In this document: piece after piece, positions 52,901-62,951 of the stretch
Layout of the letters: every line of letters begins with the position of its first letter
Numbering within the stretch: the stretch's first letter is position 1
From: Fodinibius sp051746985
GTDB taxonomy: Bacteria > Bacteroidota > Rhodothermia > Balneolales > Balneolaceae
NCBI GenBank assembly: GCA_051746985.1
Contig: JBNJFP010000014.1
Coordinates: forward strand, 7,837 to 71,836
DNA length: 64,000 bases
Reading direction: 5' to 3'
Notes under the pieces: model-generated
Told to the model about the DNA's origin: nothing
The model's database searches: none
What the model saw: the letters and a program-made list of their open reading frames with translations, nothing else
Program-made: the position numbers and the translations under genes

Positions 52901-55327
52901 TTAAAGTTCTGCCCTCAATGCAATTGAAAGGTTTCTTCCCGGTGCACTTATGCCTGATGAATAGGGTCGATAATGCTTATCAAATATGTTTTCTATTCCA
53001 ACATTCAGCCGAATTTGATCAGAAAACTGGTATGAGCTTTTAAAATTTAGTGTAGTCCAGGCGGGTGTTCCTTCGGTTGTATAAAGATGTGTTTTATTAC
53101 GTTCTGATGGAGAAAAATCGACAATATCTTTTTTGGCATTAAATTTTGTGTTGGCTTCAACCTTTATAGCATTATGTTGATATGTTATAGACGCCATGCC
53201 AAATAAAGGTGCTACGTGTCGCATGGGCTCGCTGTTGGATTGATCTCGGCCTTTTGTATAGGTTAGGCGTGAATCAAGCGTAAAAGATCCCGGAAGATTT
53301 ATGGTCAACTGGCCAGCTACCCCATAAATATAGGCTTTGCCGGCGTTTACTACTGCTTCTACATTGCTTTGAGTACCATCATAGGTAACCGAGTCTTGCC
53401 CAAATTCATTACCAAAATCGCGCCGTACCATAGCATCACGCAGCCAGGTATAAAAAGTATTTACCTCAAACCGGGATTCATTTTCAAATTCTTTGATCAG
53501 AGCAACATCAAGATTGTAAGAATTCTCGGAATTGAGATCATTATTGGGTACCACTACCGTGCCGGGTTCGGAATCAAATACCTTGGCTACATCATCGATA
53601 TTGGGAGCCCGAAACCCGGTGGAGCCATTGAGATTAAGCTGTATATTTTGAGCAGGACGATAAGTCAATCCCACATTACCGCTTAATGCCCCTGTGCTAA
53701 GTGAGATCTTATCAAAATTAAAATCATAAAATGTATTACTAAACCGGGCATCCAAAAAGACATGGCTATAACGAACCCCAGTAACGGCTGTTAGTTGGCT
53801 TCCAATATCATGTTCGTATTTTGTGTAGGCAGCCAACTGCGTATAGTTACTTCCCTCATCGGGATAACGAGTGGAAGCCGGCGCCTGAATACCGGTATCA
53901 ATATTTTTTACGTGAGCTTCTGATCCCACATAATTGTAAATTCCCTCGATACCGTAGTATAGGTCTTTTTGCTCATCGATATGCTTATCGAAATCCAGCT
54001 GTGCAATATATACATTCACATTCTCTTCCCGATTTCGGCGTTGTACATCCTGAAAATCGCGATCATTTCTGCTTTCCTGAAACCACTGCTGCGAAAAAGT
54101 AGCTGTAGCATTATCAAACCATTGGTTAGCTTTAAAATAGTTGGTCCGCAGCATATTCATCATCCAGATCTGTGGACCGTAAAACCATTCGGCATTTACA
54201 AGCTGCCCCGAATCTCCGTTTTCACGTTGAATTAGTCGATCATAGCGCGGAATATCAGACGTTGTTGCGTAGTGGAATCCGTATTCCAAGTCCCAATTGG
54301 TATTTGGTTTATAGCGAACTTTCTGCATTACATTTAATTGCTCATATCCCGAAAACCGCTGAACAGTAACATCTTCGTTAGGGATAATCGCATCAAAGCC
54401 ATCGCGCCGAACAATATATTCTTCTCGCTTTCCAAAGTTGGGGAAATCATCATAGAAGTCACCGCCCGAACGCAGATCATCAAAATGACTATAAGTTACA
54501 CTGGTAACGGTTCCCCATTTATTAAATCCAATAGAGGCATCAGCGTGAATCGTTCGTTCATTGTTGGCCGAGCTGTATCGGCTCATAGCGCTTACTTTTA
54601 CCAGGGATTGATCTCCATCAAACGAAAGTTCTGGTGATTTCGTCTGAAAGTTCATGACCCCTCCCAAGGCATCGCTGCCATAAATAATTGATCCCGGCCC
54701 AAAAAGCACTTCCGTATTCTCAATCGCATTGACATCAATAGAAATTACATTTTGCAGGTTTCCACTCCGAAAGATCGCGTTATTCATCCTAATTCCATCA
54801 ACGGTCAACAGTACCGAGTTTGCCGCAAATCCCCGGATCATCGGGCTACCTCCCCCCATCTGGCTTTTCTGGACAAATACTTGCCCGGATTGCTGCAACA
54901 CATCCGCCGATGTTTGCGGATTTTCAAACGCTATTTCTTCTTCAGCAATTTGGAGGACTGCCTGTGGAATTTTAGTTCGGTCCTCGGTCCTTCGACTGGC
55001 CGATACAAAAACGTCATCCATAAAAACAGACCGGCTTTCCAGTGCAATTAAAAAGTCCTGAGCCTCAATATCGGACAATGTCAGCGTTAGGTTTTGATAT
55101 GATGGATGGTTGATATTGAGTGAATCATCTGCTGAAAATTTTTCTAACGAGACCTCTCCATCGGGGTTGGTTACAACAATTTTATTGCGCTCATTATTAA
55201 ATATATAGGCATTTACAATCGGCTCCAGCGATTCTTTATCAATGATTCGAACAGTTTGAGCTGCCGTATCAGCACACAAAAAAAGCAGGCCTATCCCAAG
55301 CAACAGAAAAAATTTCGATTGCATCAT
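52901..55327 (-). CDS. TonB-dependent receptor of the haem/haemoglobin type with CarboxypepD_reg-like start
   Basis: About 808 aa from the ATG at 55327 (signal MMQSKFFLLLGIGLLFLC, cleavage near TAAQ). An N-terminal carboxypeptidase-regulatory-like domain (RIIDKESLEPIVNAYIFN) is followed by a plug with QVFVQKSQMGGGSPMIRGFA, VDGIRMNNAIFRSGNLQNVI and FGPGSIIYGSDALGGVMN, the pattern of haem/haemoglobin receptors (TonB-hemlactrns group). The barrel ends RNLSIALRAEL. Haem as substrate is inference. It stands alone; the DMT exporter gene upstream points the same way. Confidence 0.85.
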   Translation of the reverse strand: MMQSKFFLLLGIGLLFLCADTAAQTVRIIDKESLEPIVNAYIFNNERNKIVVTNPDGEVSLEKFSADDSLNINHPSYQNLTLTLSDIEAQDFLIALESRSVFMDDVFVSASRRTEDRTKIPQAVLQIAEEEIAFENPQTSADVLQQSGQVFVQKSQMGGGSPMIRGFAANSVLLTVDGIRMNNAIFRSGNLQNVISIDVNAIENTEVLFGPGSIIYGSDALGGVMNFQTKSPELSFDGDQSLVKVSAMSRYSSANNERTIHADASIGFNKWGTVTSVTYSHFDDLRSGGDFYDDFPNFGKREEYIVRRDGFDAIIPNEDVTVQRFSGYEQLNVMQKVRYKPNTNWDLEYGFHYATTSDIPRYDRLIQRENGDSGQLVNAEWFYGPQIWMMNMLRTNYFKANQWFDNATATFSQQWFQESRNDRDFQDVQRRNREENVNVYIAQLDFDKHIDEQKDLYYGIEGIYNYVGSEAHVKNIDTGIQAPASTRYPDEGSNYTQLAAYTKYEHDIGSQLTAVTGVRYSHVFLDARFSNTFYDFNFDKISLSTGALSGNVGLTYRPAQNIQLNLNGSTGFRAPNIDDVAKVFDSEPGTVVVPNNDLNSENSYNLDVALIKEFENESRFEVNTFYTWLRDAMVRRDFGNEFGQDSVTYDGTQSNVEAVVNAGKAYIYGVAGQLTINLPGSFTLDSRLTYTKGRDQSNSEPMRHVAPLFGMASITYQHNAIKVEANTKFNAKKDIVDFSPSERNKTHLYTTEGTPAWTTLNFKSSYQFSDQIRLNVGIENIFDKHYRPYSSGISAPGRNLSIALRAEL

Positions 55328-55420
55328 TTTTAACTCGTTAATTTTTAAAATAACTGGATTATACAAAGCCGTGCCATGAAATTAAATACTATCATCATGC
55401 GATATAAAAATTCTACTGAA

Positions 55421-56314
55421 CTAATCAGCTGCCTTTCTGCGCCAGGTAAGAGCTACCCCCGTCAAAATGACTAGCATGGCCATAATGGAGGGGAGCGGTG
55501 GGAGTTCGGAAAACAGAAAAAATGCCAGTACCGACGCCAATAACGGTTCTGATAGAATAAGCGTGGAGAGCAAAGTAGGCGACACATATTTTACGGCATA
55601 ATTCATCGAACCATGTCCCAATATCTGTGGACCAAAAGCCATTCCTGCACCAGCCCAAATGCCAATGGTAGAAATATCAAATAAATTTTCGCCCATAAGC
55701 AATGCTATAATGACGCAAGCGGCCGCTGCATAAAAATAGACCGGAAACACATAATCAATCCATTCACGTTTTCTGCGGATCTTTTGCCCAATCAGAAGAT
55801 ACACCACAAAAATCATGGCCGCTGTCAGTGCCAGAAAATTGCCGAATAGCGGGTTAGAAAAATCCTGTTCCACTTGACTGTCAGAAATCCCCAGTAACAC
55901 CGATCCCAAAAATGCCAGCAACACTCCAATCCACGTAGTCTTGGCAAAGCCTCGCTTAAACCATAGGCGCTCTACCAAAATCATAATAATGGGATGCACC
56001 GTGACCAGTACCGACGCCGATGCTACCGAAGTATAATAGAGTGAAGATATCCAGAACGAAAAATGGAGTCCCAAGCAACCACCGGAAAGCACAATCCAAA
56101 AGCGCTCGCGTCCCTTGCCTGTTCGGTATTCAGAATCGCGCAGCCAAATCCAGAATGGAAAAAGCATAGCTGCCGCAAATACCGTACGATAAACAACCAA
56201 TACAAGGGCAGAGGTATCCGAAGCAAAACGAACAAGTATAGGAGCAAAACCAAAAGCCGATACCCCAACAAGCAGGGCTGCCAGCACTTTCACTTTGGGA
56301 TAGTCATCGGCCAT
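55421..56314 (-). CDS. EamA-family (DMT superfamily) transporter
   Basis: 297 aa with ten TM helices in two EamA repeats. The first begins AALLVGVSAFGFAPILVRFA and contains VYRTVFAAAMLFPFW; the second contains FGPQILGHGSMNYAVKYVSPTLLSTL and ends EPLLASVLAFFLFSELPP. Members export or import small metabolites such as amino acids; the substrate cannot be set. It lies 29 bp after DUF4293 in the same direction. Confidence 0.88.
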   Translation of the reverse strand: MADDYPKVKVLAALLVGVSAFGFAPILVRFASDTSALVLVVYRTVFAAAMLFPFWIWLRDSEYRTGKGRERFWIVLSGGCLGLHFSFWISSLYYTSVASASVLVTVHPIIMILVERLWFKRGFAKTTWIGVLLAFLGSVLLGISDSQVEQDFSNPLFGNFLALTAAMIFVVYLLIGQKIRRKREWIDYVFPVYFYAAAACVIIALLMGENLFDISTIGIWAGAGMAFGPQILGHGSMNYAVKYVSPTLLSTLILSEPLLASVLAFFLFSELPPLPSIMAMLVILTGVALTWRRKAAD

Positions 56315-56343
56315 GTAAACAAGTACCCTTTCAGGTGGTTTTT

Positions 56344-56751
56344 CTATCGTATGCGATCCATCGATTTCACCAGATCGATATCATCTTTAATTTTTTTGCG
56401 GGCATATAACTGCGAGGTGAAAGCCAGAAGCAACAGACCAACGCCAATGGTTTCATCCCAGAGATAGGTGCCAAAACCGCCCAAAGAAATATAAATTCCT
56501 ATTCCAAAACCGATGGTAATGACCTGAACAATCAACAATCTGCTGACCCAACGGTGGTGATTTTCACGGTTGTTGTATAAAAATATAGTTCCCAATGAAC
56601 CAAGCGCGGCAATCATTAAAATGATGGCGAAACTGATGCCCAACCAACCTTGCGGATCTTGCATGGCATGACGATATAGCGCGTTAAAATATACGCCTCC
56701 ATTTAACAGAAAAGCTAAAAACAGCAGCACAGTTTGAATTCGTTGAATCAC
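56344..56751 (-). CDS. DUF4293 membrane protein
   Basis: 135 aa, starts MIQRIQTVLLFLAFLLNGGV and ends ARKKIKDDIDLVKSMDRIR, both typical of the Bacteroidota DUF4293 family. Four TM helices. Function unknown. It is followed by the EamA gene. Confidence 0.87.
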   Translation of the reverse strand: MIQRIQTVLLFLAFLLNGGVYFNALYRHAMQDPQGWLGISFAIILMIAALGSLGTIFLYNNRENHHRWVSRLLIVQVITIGFGIGIYISLGGFGTYLWDETIGVGLLLLAFTSQLYARKKIKDDIDLVKSMDRIR

Positions 56752-56844
56752 GTAAGGTAAAATTTAGTTCTGTATTTATTTGATGGCAAAAGATACAATT
56801 TTTTGCCGAGCAGGTCATCCCGAAAACACATCCACTCATAAATA

Positions 56845-56870
56845 AAAAAGCCCGGAATAACATCCGGGCC
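56845..56870 (-). terminator. Terminator after the RND pump operon
   Basis: GCCCGGA (56850-56856) and TCCGGGC (56863-56869) pair around a 6-nt loop; read leftward a T-run follows. It lies 20 bp past the RND gene stop. Confidence 0.85.
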
Positions 56871-56889
56871 AAAATCAGCAAATGGTGAT

Positions 56890-59800
56890 TTAGGGCAAGA
56901 GTGTCTTGATTTTGCGTTTTGTCTGCACGCCAATGTAGTACATCGAGGGTACCAAAAAGAGTGTCAAAAATGTGGCAAAACCAAGGCCGAAAATAATAGT
57001 CCAGGCCAGCGACCCCCAAAAATCGGCGTTGTCCCCACCGAAATACATGTTGGGATCGAAGCTGGCAAAGAGTCCATAAAAGTCGATGTTAAGCCCTATT
57101 GCGAGCGGTATCAGTCCCAATATTGTGGATGCTGCCGTTAGTAATACGGGATTTAGACGTACACGTCCTCCTTCAATTACGGCTTCGCGCAAGCTTTTGC
57201 CTTCGTTGCGCAAAATATCGGTATAATCGATTAGAATAATGCCATTCTTAACCACAATACCTGCAACAGCAATGATCCCCATCCCCGTCATTACCACCGA
57301 AACATCGAGTCCAAATGTGGCAAAACCGATAAAGACACCAATCAAACTAAATACCACCTGAGACATAATAATCACGGGCTTACCGATTGAGTTAAACTGC
57401 GCCACCAAGACAAGGAAAATTAGTGCAACAGCTGCAAATAACGCTGTTGCCAAGAAGTTGGCCGCCTCTGCCTGATCTTCCTGCTCACCTGTTAATGTTA
57501 CATTATATCCTTCGGGGATATCAAATCCTTGCAGGGATTCGCGAATCTGCGCATTTATTTCGTTGGCGTTATACCCTTCCAGCACGTTCGAGGATACTGT
57601 AACCACCCTGTTTAAATCGATACGATTTATTGAACCGACATTCGATACATATTCGGCATCAGCTACGGCAGAAATAGGAATCATGCCTCCTTCAGGGGTA
57701 GGAATTCGCAGATCCATTAGATCGGTAATATTTGAGCGGTACTCATCCTGCAAACGCAGCCTGATATCATACTCTTCATCTTGGTCGCGATACGTTGATA
57801 TCGGCTGCCCCAGCAAGGCGGTACTCAACTCCGTACCCAGTTGGGCATTGCTAAGACCATAGCCATTAGCTTTCACCTCATCGACATCCACAATTATTTC
57901 AGGGTTATTATTTTGCAGATCGGTACGCAGCTGTTCGATACCATCGATATTCTGTGCTTCGATGTGAGCATTCAAACGCTCGGAAATATCGATCAGCTGA
58001 TCGAACTCATCTCCTGTCACCTCAATATTGATCGGCTTTCCTGACGGAGGTCCCTGTTGCTCTTGCTCAACGGTGACCTCCGCACTTGGAATACCCTTAA
58101 CATTATCCCGAATTTTATCCATAAGGTCTTGCGTTGATACCCCATCGCGATATTGATAATCCACAAACGAAATAGCAATTCTACTCCTGTTTGGACTGGG
58201 GGTCTGATCAATCTCGTTTGGTGGGGCCGCACCAACCGCAACATTGGTAATAACTGACTTTACAACGGGATTGTCTTCTCCCAGTACTTCATATACTCTT
58301 TCCTCAAGTTTTTGGGTCACTCCATTAGTCACCTCCAGATCGGTACCGGTTGGCAGTTCATTATATACATATACCGAATTAGGTTCGCTTTCGGCAAAAA
58401 ATACGACCTTCGGTGATCGAATAAACAATAGTACAACACTGCCCACCAAAAACAAGATGGTAAGGCCGAGGGTGTACCACGGTCGGCGTCCCTCCAGAAT
58501 CCAGTTAATCATTTTCTTGTAATTATCTTGGATACGAGGCAGCGTTGTTTGATTGAACTTCACAATCATCGGGCTCAACACAAATCGCTCCAGCAGATAC
58601 AACCCGTACAAGAACAGTAACAAGTTTGCTGCAAACCATATACCAGCAATATAAAAGACAGCTGCAATGGCAAGAAATACGCCTCCGGCAATCCATACGG
58701 GCCTGTTGTTTTGATCAGCTCCATTATTGTGAGTTCTGCCATCATCTTCCTCCATAAATGAGACGGCAAACACCGGATTCATAAACAGCGCCACCACCAG
58801 CGAAGCGGTAAGTGTTAGAATAATCGTGATGGGGAGATACACCATAAATCGACCCATAATGCCCGTCCAAAATAGCAGCGGCACAAAAGGTGCAATCGTG
58901 GTGAGCGTACCCGTAATTACCGGCACGGCAATTTCTCCGGCCGCACGTTTGGCAGCTTCAACTTTACCGTAATCGGTAGTCGTAATATATCGGTAGATGT
59001 TTTCGACGATTACAATGGCGTTATCGACCACAATACCAAGGCCCAAAATGAGTGCAAAAAGCACTACCATGTTGATACTGTAATCTTCCATCCCCGGCAT
59101 AACGGCAAAGGCAATGAGGGATGACAGCGGTATGGCCAATCCTACAAAAATGGCATTTTGTACTCCCATGATGAACATGAGCACCAATACCACGAAGAAA
59201 AATCCAAGAATAACAGTATTAAACAGATTAGAAACACTATCGCGCGTGTCCTGCGAACGATCACCGGTGTACGTCACATCCAGGCCGTCGGGGAACTGCG
59301 ACTCCCTAAGCTCATCTACGGTTGCAACCGTAGATTCCGACATTTCAATAAGGTTTGCCCCACCCTGCTTTTTTACGTTGAGCGTAATAACATCTTCTCC
59401 ATTAAGACGGGCGTAACTCTCACGGTCGGCAAATCCATTGCGAATTTCGGCCACGTCTTTCAGATACACCTGACGGCCCGAATTATTGGTAACGATCAGA
59501 TTTCTCAGATCTTCAGCGCTACTTACCTCACCATCAACACGGACGGCACGTTCCATTTGTCCCACATCAAGTCCACCCGCTGATATAGTGACATTGGTAT
59601 TATTGACGGCCTGACGCACGTGTTCAAAAGTGACCCCTGACGCAAGCATTTTGGGCAGATCCATATTGATTTCGATCTCCGGTTCAAGGGACCCCACAAT
59701 CTCTGCTTCATTAATACCCGACAGACTTTCCACCTCATCCTGTATCTGGTCGGCATATCGCTTGAGTTGAACCAGATCATAGTTGCCTGAAAGGTTTATA

Positions 59801-60237
59801 TTCAAAATGGGCTGATCATCCAGATTAACATCCGTTACCTCAGGCTCTTCCGTTAAACTGGTAGGCAGATCTGTACGGGCTTTCTCAACGGCATCATTAA
59901 CCTCCTGCTGGGCAACCAACTTATCCTTCTCTGTTTCAAACTCTATGGTAATAATGGATGCCGCCTGTTTCGATACACTGCTGATTTCGTCAATACCGTC
60001 GATGCCGCGCAGCTCCTGCTCAAGTGGACGCGTAATCAGGTTTTCTACATCAGCCGGTGACGATCCCGCCTGAATAGTTACCACATTAAAAATAGGAATT
60101 TCCACTTCCGGAAACTGCTCTTTGGGAAGGGTGAGATAAGAGAAAATCCCCATAATAGTTACCAAAACCGTAACCAGGTAAACCGTGGTACTATTATCTA
60201 TTGCAATACTCGAAGGCTTAAACTCTTTAAAACTCAT
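56890..60237 (-). CDS. RND efflux transporter permease subunit (AcrB/HAE1-like)
   Basis: 1115 aa with twelve TM helices and two large periplasmic loops in the RND duplication. SSPADVENLITRPLEQELRG (58-78 region) is a family hallmark. TM4 reads GLGIVVDNAIVIVENIYR: the proton-relay position is Asp405-Asn406, not the Asp-Asp of AcrB. The second half has FGLDVSVVMTGMGIIAVAGI and KNGIILIDYTD. A soluble tail is absent. It should export drugs, solvents or lipids with the adaptor (19 bp upstream) and the TolC-like channel of the same operon. Confidence 0.92.
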   Translation of the reverse strand: MSFKEFKPSSIAIDNSTTVYLVTVLVTIMGIFSYLTLPKEQFPEVEIPIFNVVTIQAGSSPADVENLITRPLEQELRGIDGIDEISSVSKQAASIITIEFETEKDKLVAQQEVNDAVEKARTDLPTSLTEEPEVTDVNLDDQPILNINLSGNYDLVQLKRYADQIQDEVESLSGINEAEIVGSLEPEIEINMDLPKMLASGVTFEHVRQAVNNTNVTISAGGLDVGQMERAVRVDGEVSSAEDLRNLIVTNNSGRQVYLKDVAEIRNGFADRESYARLNGEDVITLNVKKQGGANLIEMSESTVATVDELRESQFPDGLDVTYTGDRSQDTRDSVSNLFNTVILGFFFVVLVLMFIMGVQNAIFVGLAIPLSSLIAFAVMPGMEDYSINMVVLFALILGLGIVVDNAIVIVENIYRYITTTDYGKVEAAKRAAGEIAVPVITGTLTTIAPFVPLLFWTGIMGRFMVYLPITIILTLTASLVVALFMNPVFAVSFMEEDDGRTHNNGADQNNRPVWIAGGVFLAIAAVFYIAGIWFAANLLLFLYGLYLLERFVLSPMIVKFNQTTLPRIQDNYKKMINWILEGRRPWYTLGLTILFLVGSVVLLFIRSPKVVFFAESEPNSVYVYNELPTGTDLEVTNGVTQKLEERVYEVLGEDNPVVKSVITNVAVGAAPPNEIDQTPSPNRSRIAISFVDYQYRDGVSTQDLMDKIRDNVKGIPSAEVTVEQEQQGPPSGKPINIEVTGDEFDQLIDISERLNAHIEAQNIDGIEQLRTDLQNNNPEIIVDVDEVKANGYGLSNAQLGTELSTALLGQPISTYRDQDEEYDIRLRLQDEYRSNITDLMDLRIPTPEGGMIPISAVADAEYVSNVGSINRIDLNRVVTVSSNVLEGYNANEINAQIRESLQGFDIPEGYNVTLTGEQEDQAEAANFLATALFAAVALIFLVLVAQFNSIGKPVIIMSQVVFSLIGVFIGFATFGLDVSVVMTGMGIIAVAGIVVKNGIILIDYTDILRNEGKSLREAVIEGGRVRLNPVLLTAASTILGLIPLAIGLNIDFYGLFASFDPNMYFGGDNADFWGSLAWTIIFGLGFATFLTLFLVPSMYYIGVQTKRKIKTLLP

Positions 60238-60256
60238 TATAGAATAATCTTTTGGA

Positions 60257-61297
60257 TTAATTTTCTTGGATGGAAATAGAATCTCCGTCGTTTAAACCAT
60301 CGTAACCAACTGTAATAATTTGATCCCCGGGCTGTAACCCTTCTTCAATAATAATTTCGTCGCCATAACTATTTCCGGTAACGACAGATCTCTGTTTGGC
60401 AACCCAGCCATCATCATTTTGTTCAGCGACAAATAAGTATCCTTCGTCATTGGTTGATTGCACAACGTTTATCGGAACGGTAAGTACGTCGTTTCGCTGA
60501 TAATCATTTACTTTAAGTTTTGCCAGCATGTTTGGGCGAACCATGTCATCGATGTTGGGGATATACACCTCAATGCCAAACGTTCTGTTAGCCGGATCAA
60601 TAACCTTGCTAACCACATCAATGCGTTTGGTCATCTCCCGGTCGATACTGGGTAAGCTGATAGTAACACTGTCGGTAGTTTCCACCCTGTTGATATAGTA
60701 CTCCGAAATTTCGGCTGTTACCTTAAGAGCTTCCGAATTGGAGATCTGAAATGATGGACCATTCGGACCGATATTTTCACCTTCCTTAATGTGTACCTGA
60801 TTAACCGTTCCCCCAATGGTTGCCTCAATGGTGTAATTATCATACTGCTCGCGGAGCGATGCCAATTGGTTTTCAAGCGAACGAACCTGGGTTTCGACCT
60901 CGAGCAACTCTATTTCAGATCCGATATCATCTTCGCGCAGATTTTTTTGGCGCTCATACCGGGTTTCTGCCAGTTTAAGCTGTGACTTAACTTCTTCGAT
61001 CTGCGTGCGGGTAACTTCGCCATCCAGCTGGGCAAGTACATCCCCTTTTTCCACCACGTCACCAGCCCTTACATTGATTTCTTCAACAGTTGCCGTAGCT
61101 TTTGGAGTAATTAAGATCGTCCTATCCGATTCTACGGTGCCCTGAACATTCAAATAATGATTAAAAACAGCAGGGGCAACTTCCTCCACATTAACAGCAA
61201 CGGCACTTTCTGCTTCTCCGTTTTCAGTGGCCGGACCGTTATTGCAAGCCGATGTAAAAATGAGCGTACCTAATGCTAATACTAATAATTTTCTCAT
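60257..61297 (-). CDS. RND efflux periplasmic adaptor (membrane fusion protein), lipoprotein
   Basis: About 346 aa from the ATG at 61297, which gives a lipoprotein signal ending IFTSAC (Cys18); the ATG at 61327 would make it overlap tolC. Order: lipoyl/biotin-like hairpin (VEEINVRAGDVVEKGDVLAQ and GTVNQVHIKEGENI), coiled coil in between (about 80-140), beta-barrel, and a membrane-proximal end (PGDQIITVGYDGLNDGD). It links the pump in the inner membrane to the TolC-like channel. Gaps of 16 and 19 bp to its neighbours show one operon. Confidence 0.9.
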   Translation of the reverse strand: MRKLLVLALGTLIFTSACNNGPATENGEAESAVAVNVEEVAPAVFNHYLNVQGTVESDRTILITPKATATVEEINVRAGDVVEKGDVLAQLDGEVTRTQIEEVKSQLKLAETRYERQKNLREDDIGSEIELLEVETQVRSLENQLASLREQYDNYTIEATIGGTVNQVHIKEGENIGPNGPSFQISNSEALKVTAEISEYYINRVETTDSVTISLPSIDREMTKRIDVVSKVIDPANRTFGIEVYIPNIDDMVRPNMLAKLKVNDYQRNDVLTVPINVVQSTNDEGYLFVAEQNDDGWVAKQRSVVTGNSYGDEIIIEEGLQPGDQIITVGYDGLNDGDSISIQEN

Positions 61298-61313
61298 TGC
61301 TAAAAGTGTTCGT

Positions 61314-62828
61314 TTATTCGAGTTCAATCTTGTTTTTAATGGATTCTACGTCTTCTTCAACAAAAGGGACTTTGCCAATAGCCTGATCGTACTGGGCTTT
61401 CGCTGCCAAATAGTTAAAGACCATCTGGGCATACCCAATCTCGGCTTCCCGAAGCTGCAACTCAGCATCTGTTACTTCCTGCTGTGATCCCAAGCCGCTT
61501 TTATATCGTTTAAGTGCCCGATCGTATGCCGTTTGAGCTTGTTCCAAAGCACGTTTCCGAGCGGTTTCAATTTGAAATGCCTCCCTTATACTTTCTTCAG
61601 CTGACGTAATCTCACTCTCGGCCGTACGTTTAGCCTGGCGCTCCTGAATCTGCAAATCTTTCCGTTGAATTTGCGCCTGCTGTATTGCCGCATCGCGACG
61701 GAATCCCTGAAAGATGGGCAACTGCACCCCAATCATAAACGTTTGTGAGCGGGCTCGCTGCTGCTCATTTCCAAAAAATACCGGGTTGCCGGGCTGAGAT
61801 GCGGACCACTGTAGATCGTAATTTGCCTGTATGCTTGGCAAATATTGGGTCTTTTCTGCCCGAATGCGTTTATCCTGCAGCTGCTGCTGCACATCCAACA
61901 CTCGCAAATCACCGCGCATATCAAAAGCCTGACGCACGAGTGATGAATCCGATTCTAAAGAAAGGGCGGTCATTCGATCAATCTGTTTTAGGGCCCGATT
62001 ATTTTCTTTGGATGCATTTGATGCCTGAATATCAAAACTGCTCAAATCACCCTTTACGTCTAAGCTTAGGCTAACGGGCAACCCCATTGTATCCAACAGA
62101 TCGCGAACCGCCTTTTTTTCTGCAAATTCTGCACTCGTTACTTCAGGCTTAATATTCTCCAACTGCACTTCGAGCTGCATTACCGCGTACTCATCAACCA
62201 GTCCCTGCTCAAAACTTTTTTCGGTATCCTCGAGGTTTTCCTGAACCCGTTCCAGCCGACTCTCCTGCAGGCGGACCTGCTCTTTAGCAATCAGCACCTG
62301 ATAGTATGCCATTCGGGTTTGGGTTACTAAACCTTGGGCCGCCGCACGCATTCCTTCTGATTGTGCCGTTTTATATAAACTTGAGGTGCTGATCCCCACA
62401 AAAGCCTGTCCATTAAAAATCGTTTGAGAAATCGTAAACCCACCCTGCCAGTTATTGTCGGTACCAAAGGCAACCGGCACCAACGTTTCGGGATCGCCAT
62501 TAGGATCAAAAACGACCTCGGGAATAAAATTCACAGGCACCTCTAAATTGCGGGTATAATTTGCCGATGATGAAATTTCCGGCAGAACATTACTCCAGGC
62601 TGTGCGTACTTGCTGGTCAGCTTCACGTACCGAGAGCAACGAACGCTTAATCTCGGTATTATTAGCCAGTGCAATCTGGATCGCCTGATCAAGAGAAATA
62701 GCCTCTGGCTGTTCCTCAATTTCTTCAAAAGCAGTTTGCAATGAATCTTGCTGTCCGATGGCCGTCGCAGCCAGTGAAAAGGACAACAATATTGTTAATC
62801 CCATTTTATAAAATTTCGTTGGACGCAT
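61314..62828 (-). CDS. TolC-family outer membrane efflux channel
   Basis: 504 aa; signal peptide with cleavage near AIGQQ (26). Two OEP repeats of long helices (AISLDQAIQIALANNTEIKR; EVTDAELQLREAEIGYAQM) with barrel strands such as SANYTRNLEV. First structural gene of the efflux operon. A 15-bp palindrome identical in plan to that before tetR lies 97 bp upstream, so it is likely controlled by that repressor. Confidence 0.9.
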   Translation of the reverse strand: MRPTKFYKMGLTILLSFSLAATAIGQQDSLQTAFEEIEEQPEAISLDQAIQIALANNTEIKRSLLSVREADQQVRTAWSNVLPEISSSANYTRNLEVPVNFIPEVVFDPNGDPETLVPVAFGTDNNWQGGFTISQTIFNGQAFVGISTSSLYKTAQSEGMRAAAQGLVTQTRMAYYQVLIAKEQVRLQESRLERVQENLEDTEKSFEQGLVDEYAVMQLEVQLENIKPEVTSAEFAEKKAVRDLLDTMGLPVSLSLDVKGDLSSFDIQASNASKENNRALKQIDRMTALSLESDSSLVRQAFDMRGDLRVLDVQQQLQDKRIRAEKTQYLPSIQANYDLQWSASQPGNPVFFGNEQQRARSQTFMIGVQLPIFQGFRRDAAIQQAQIQRKDLQIQERQAKRTAESEITSAEESIREAFQIETARKRALEQAQTAYDRALKRYKSGLGSQQEVTDAELQLREAEIGYAQMVFNYLAAKAQYDQAIGKVPFVEEDVESIKNKIELE

Positions 62829-62924
62829 AAAATAAGTAGTTACAAGATGTAATTATTAATGATTAACACTGTGCGTAACAAGGCGGCCTGTTACGGCAAT
62901 AGTTTTGAGATGTTTCAAATAAAA

Positions 62925-62939
62925 TGAACGCCAGTCATT
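62925..62939. promoter_or_regulatory. TetR-family operator before tolC (site 2)
   Basis: ATGAACGCCAGTCAT. It shares 13 of 15 bases with the perfect palindrome at 63643-63657 that precedes the tetR gene. The site is between tetR and tolC, so the pump genes can be repressed apart from tetR. Confidence 0.65.
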
Positions 62940-62951
62940 TTTATAAATTCC

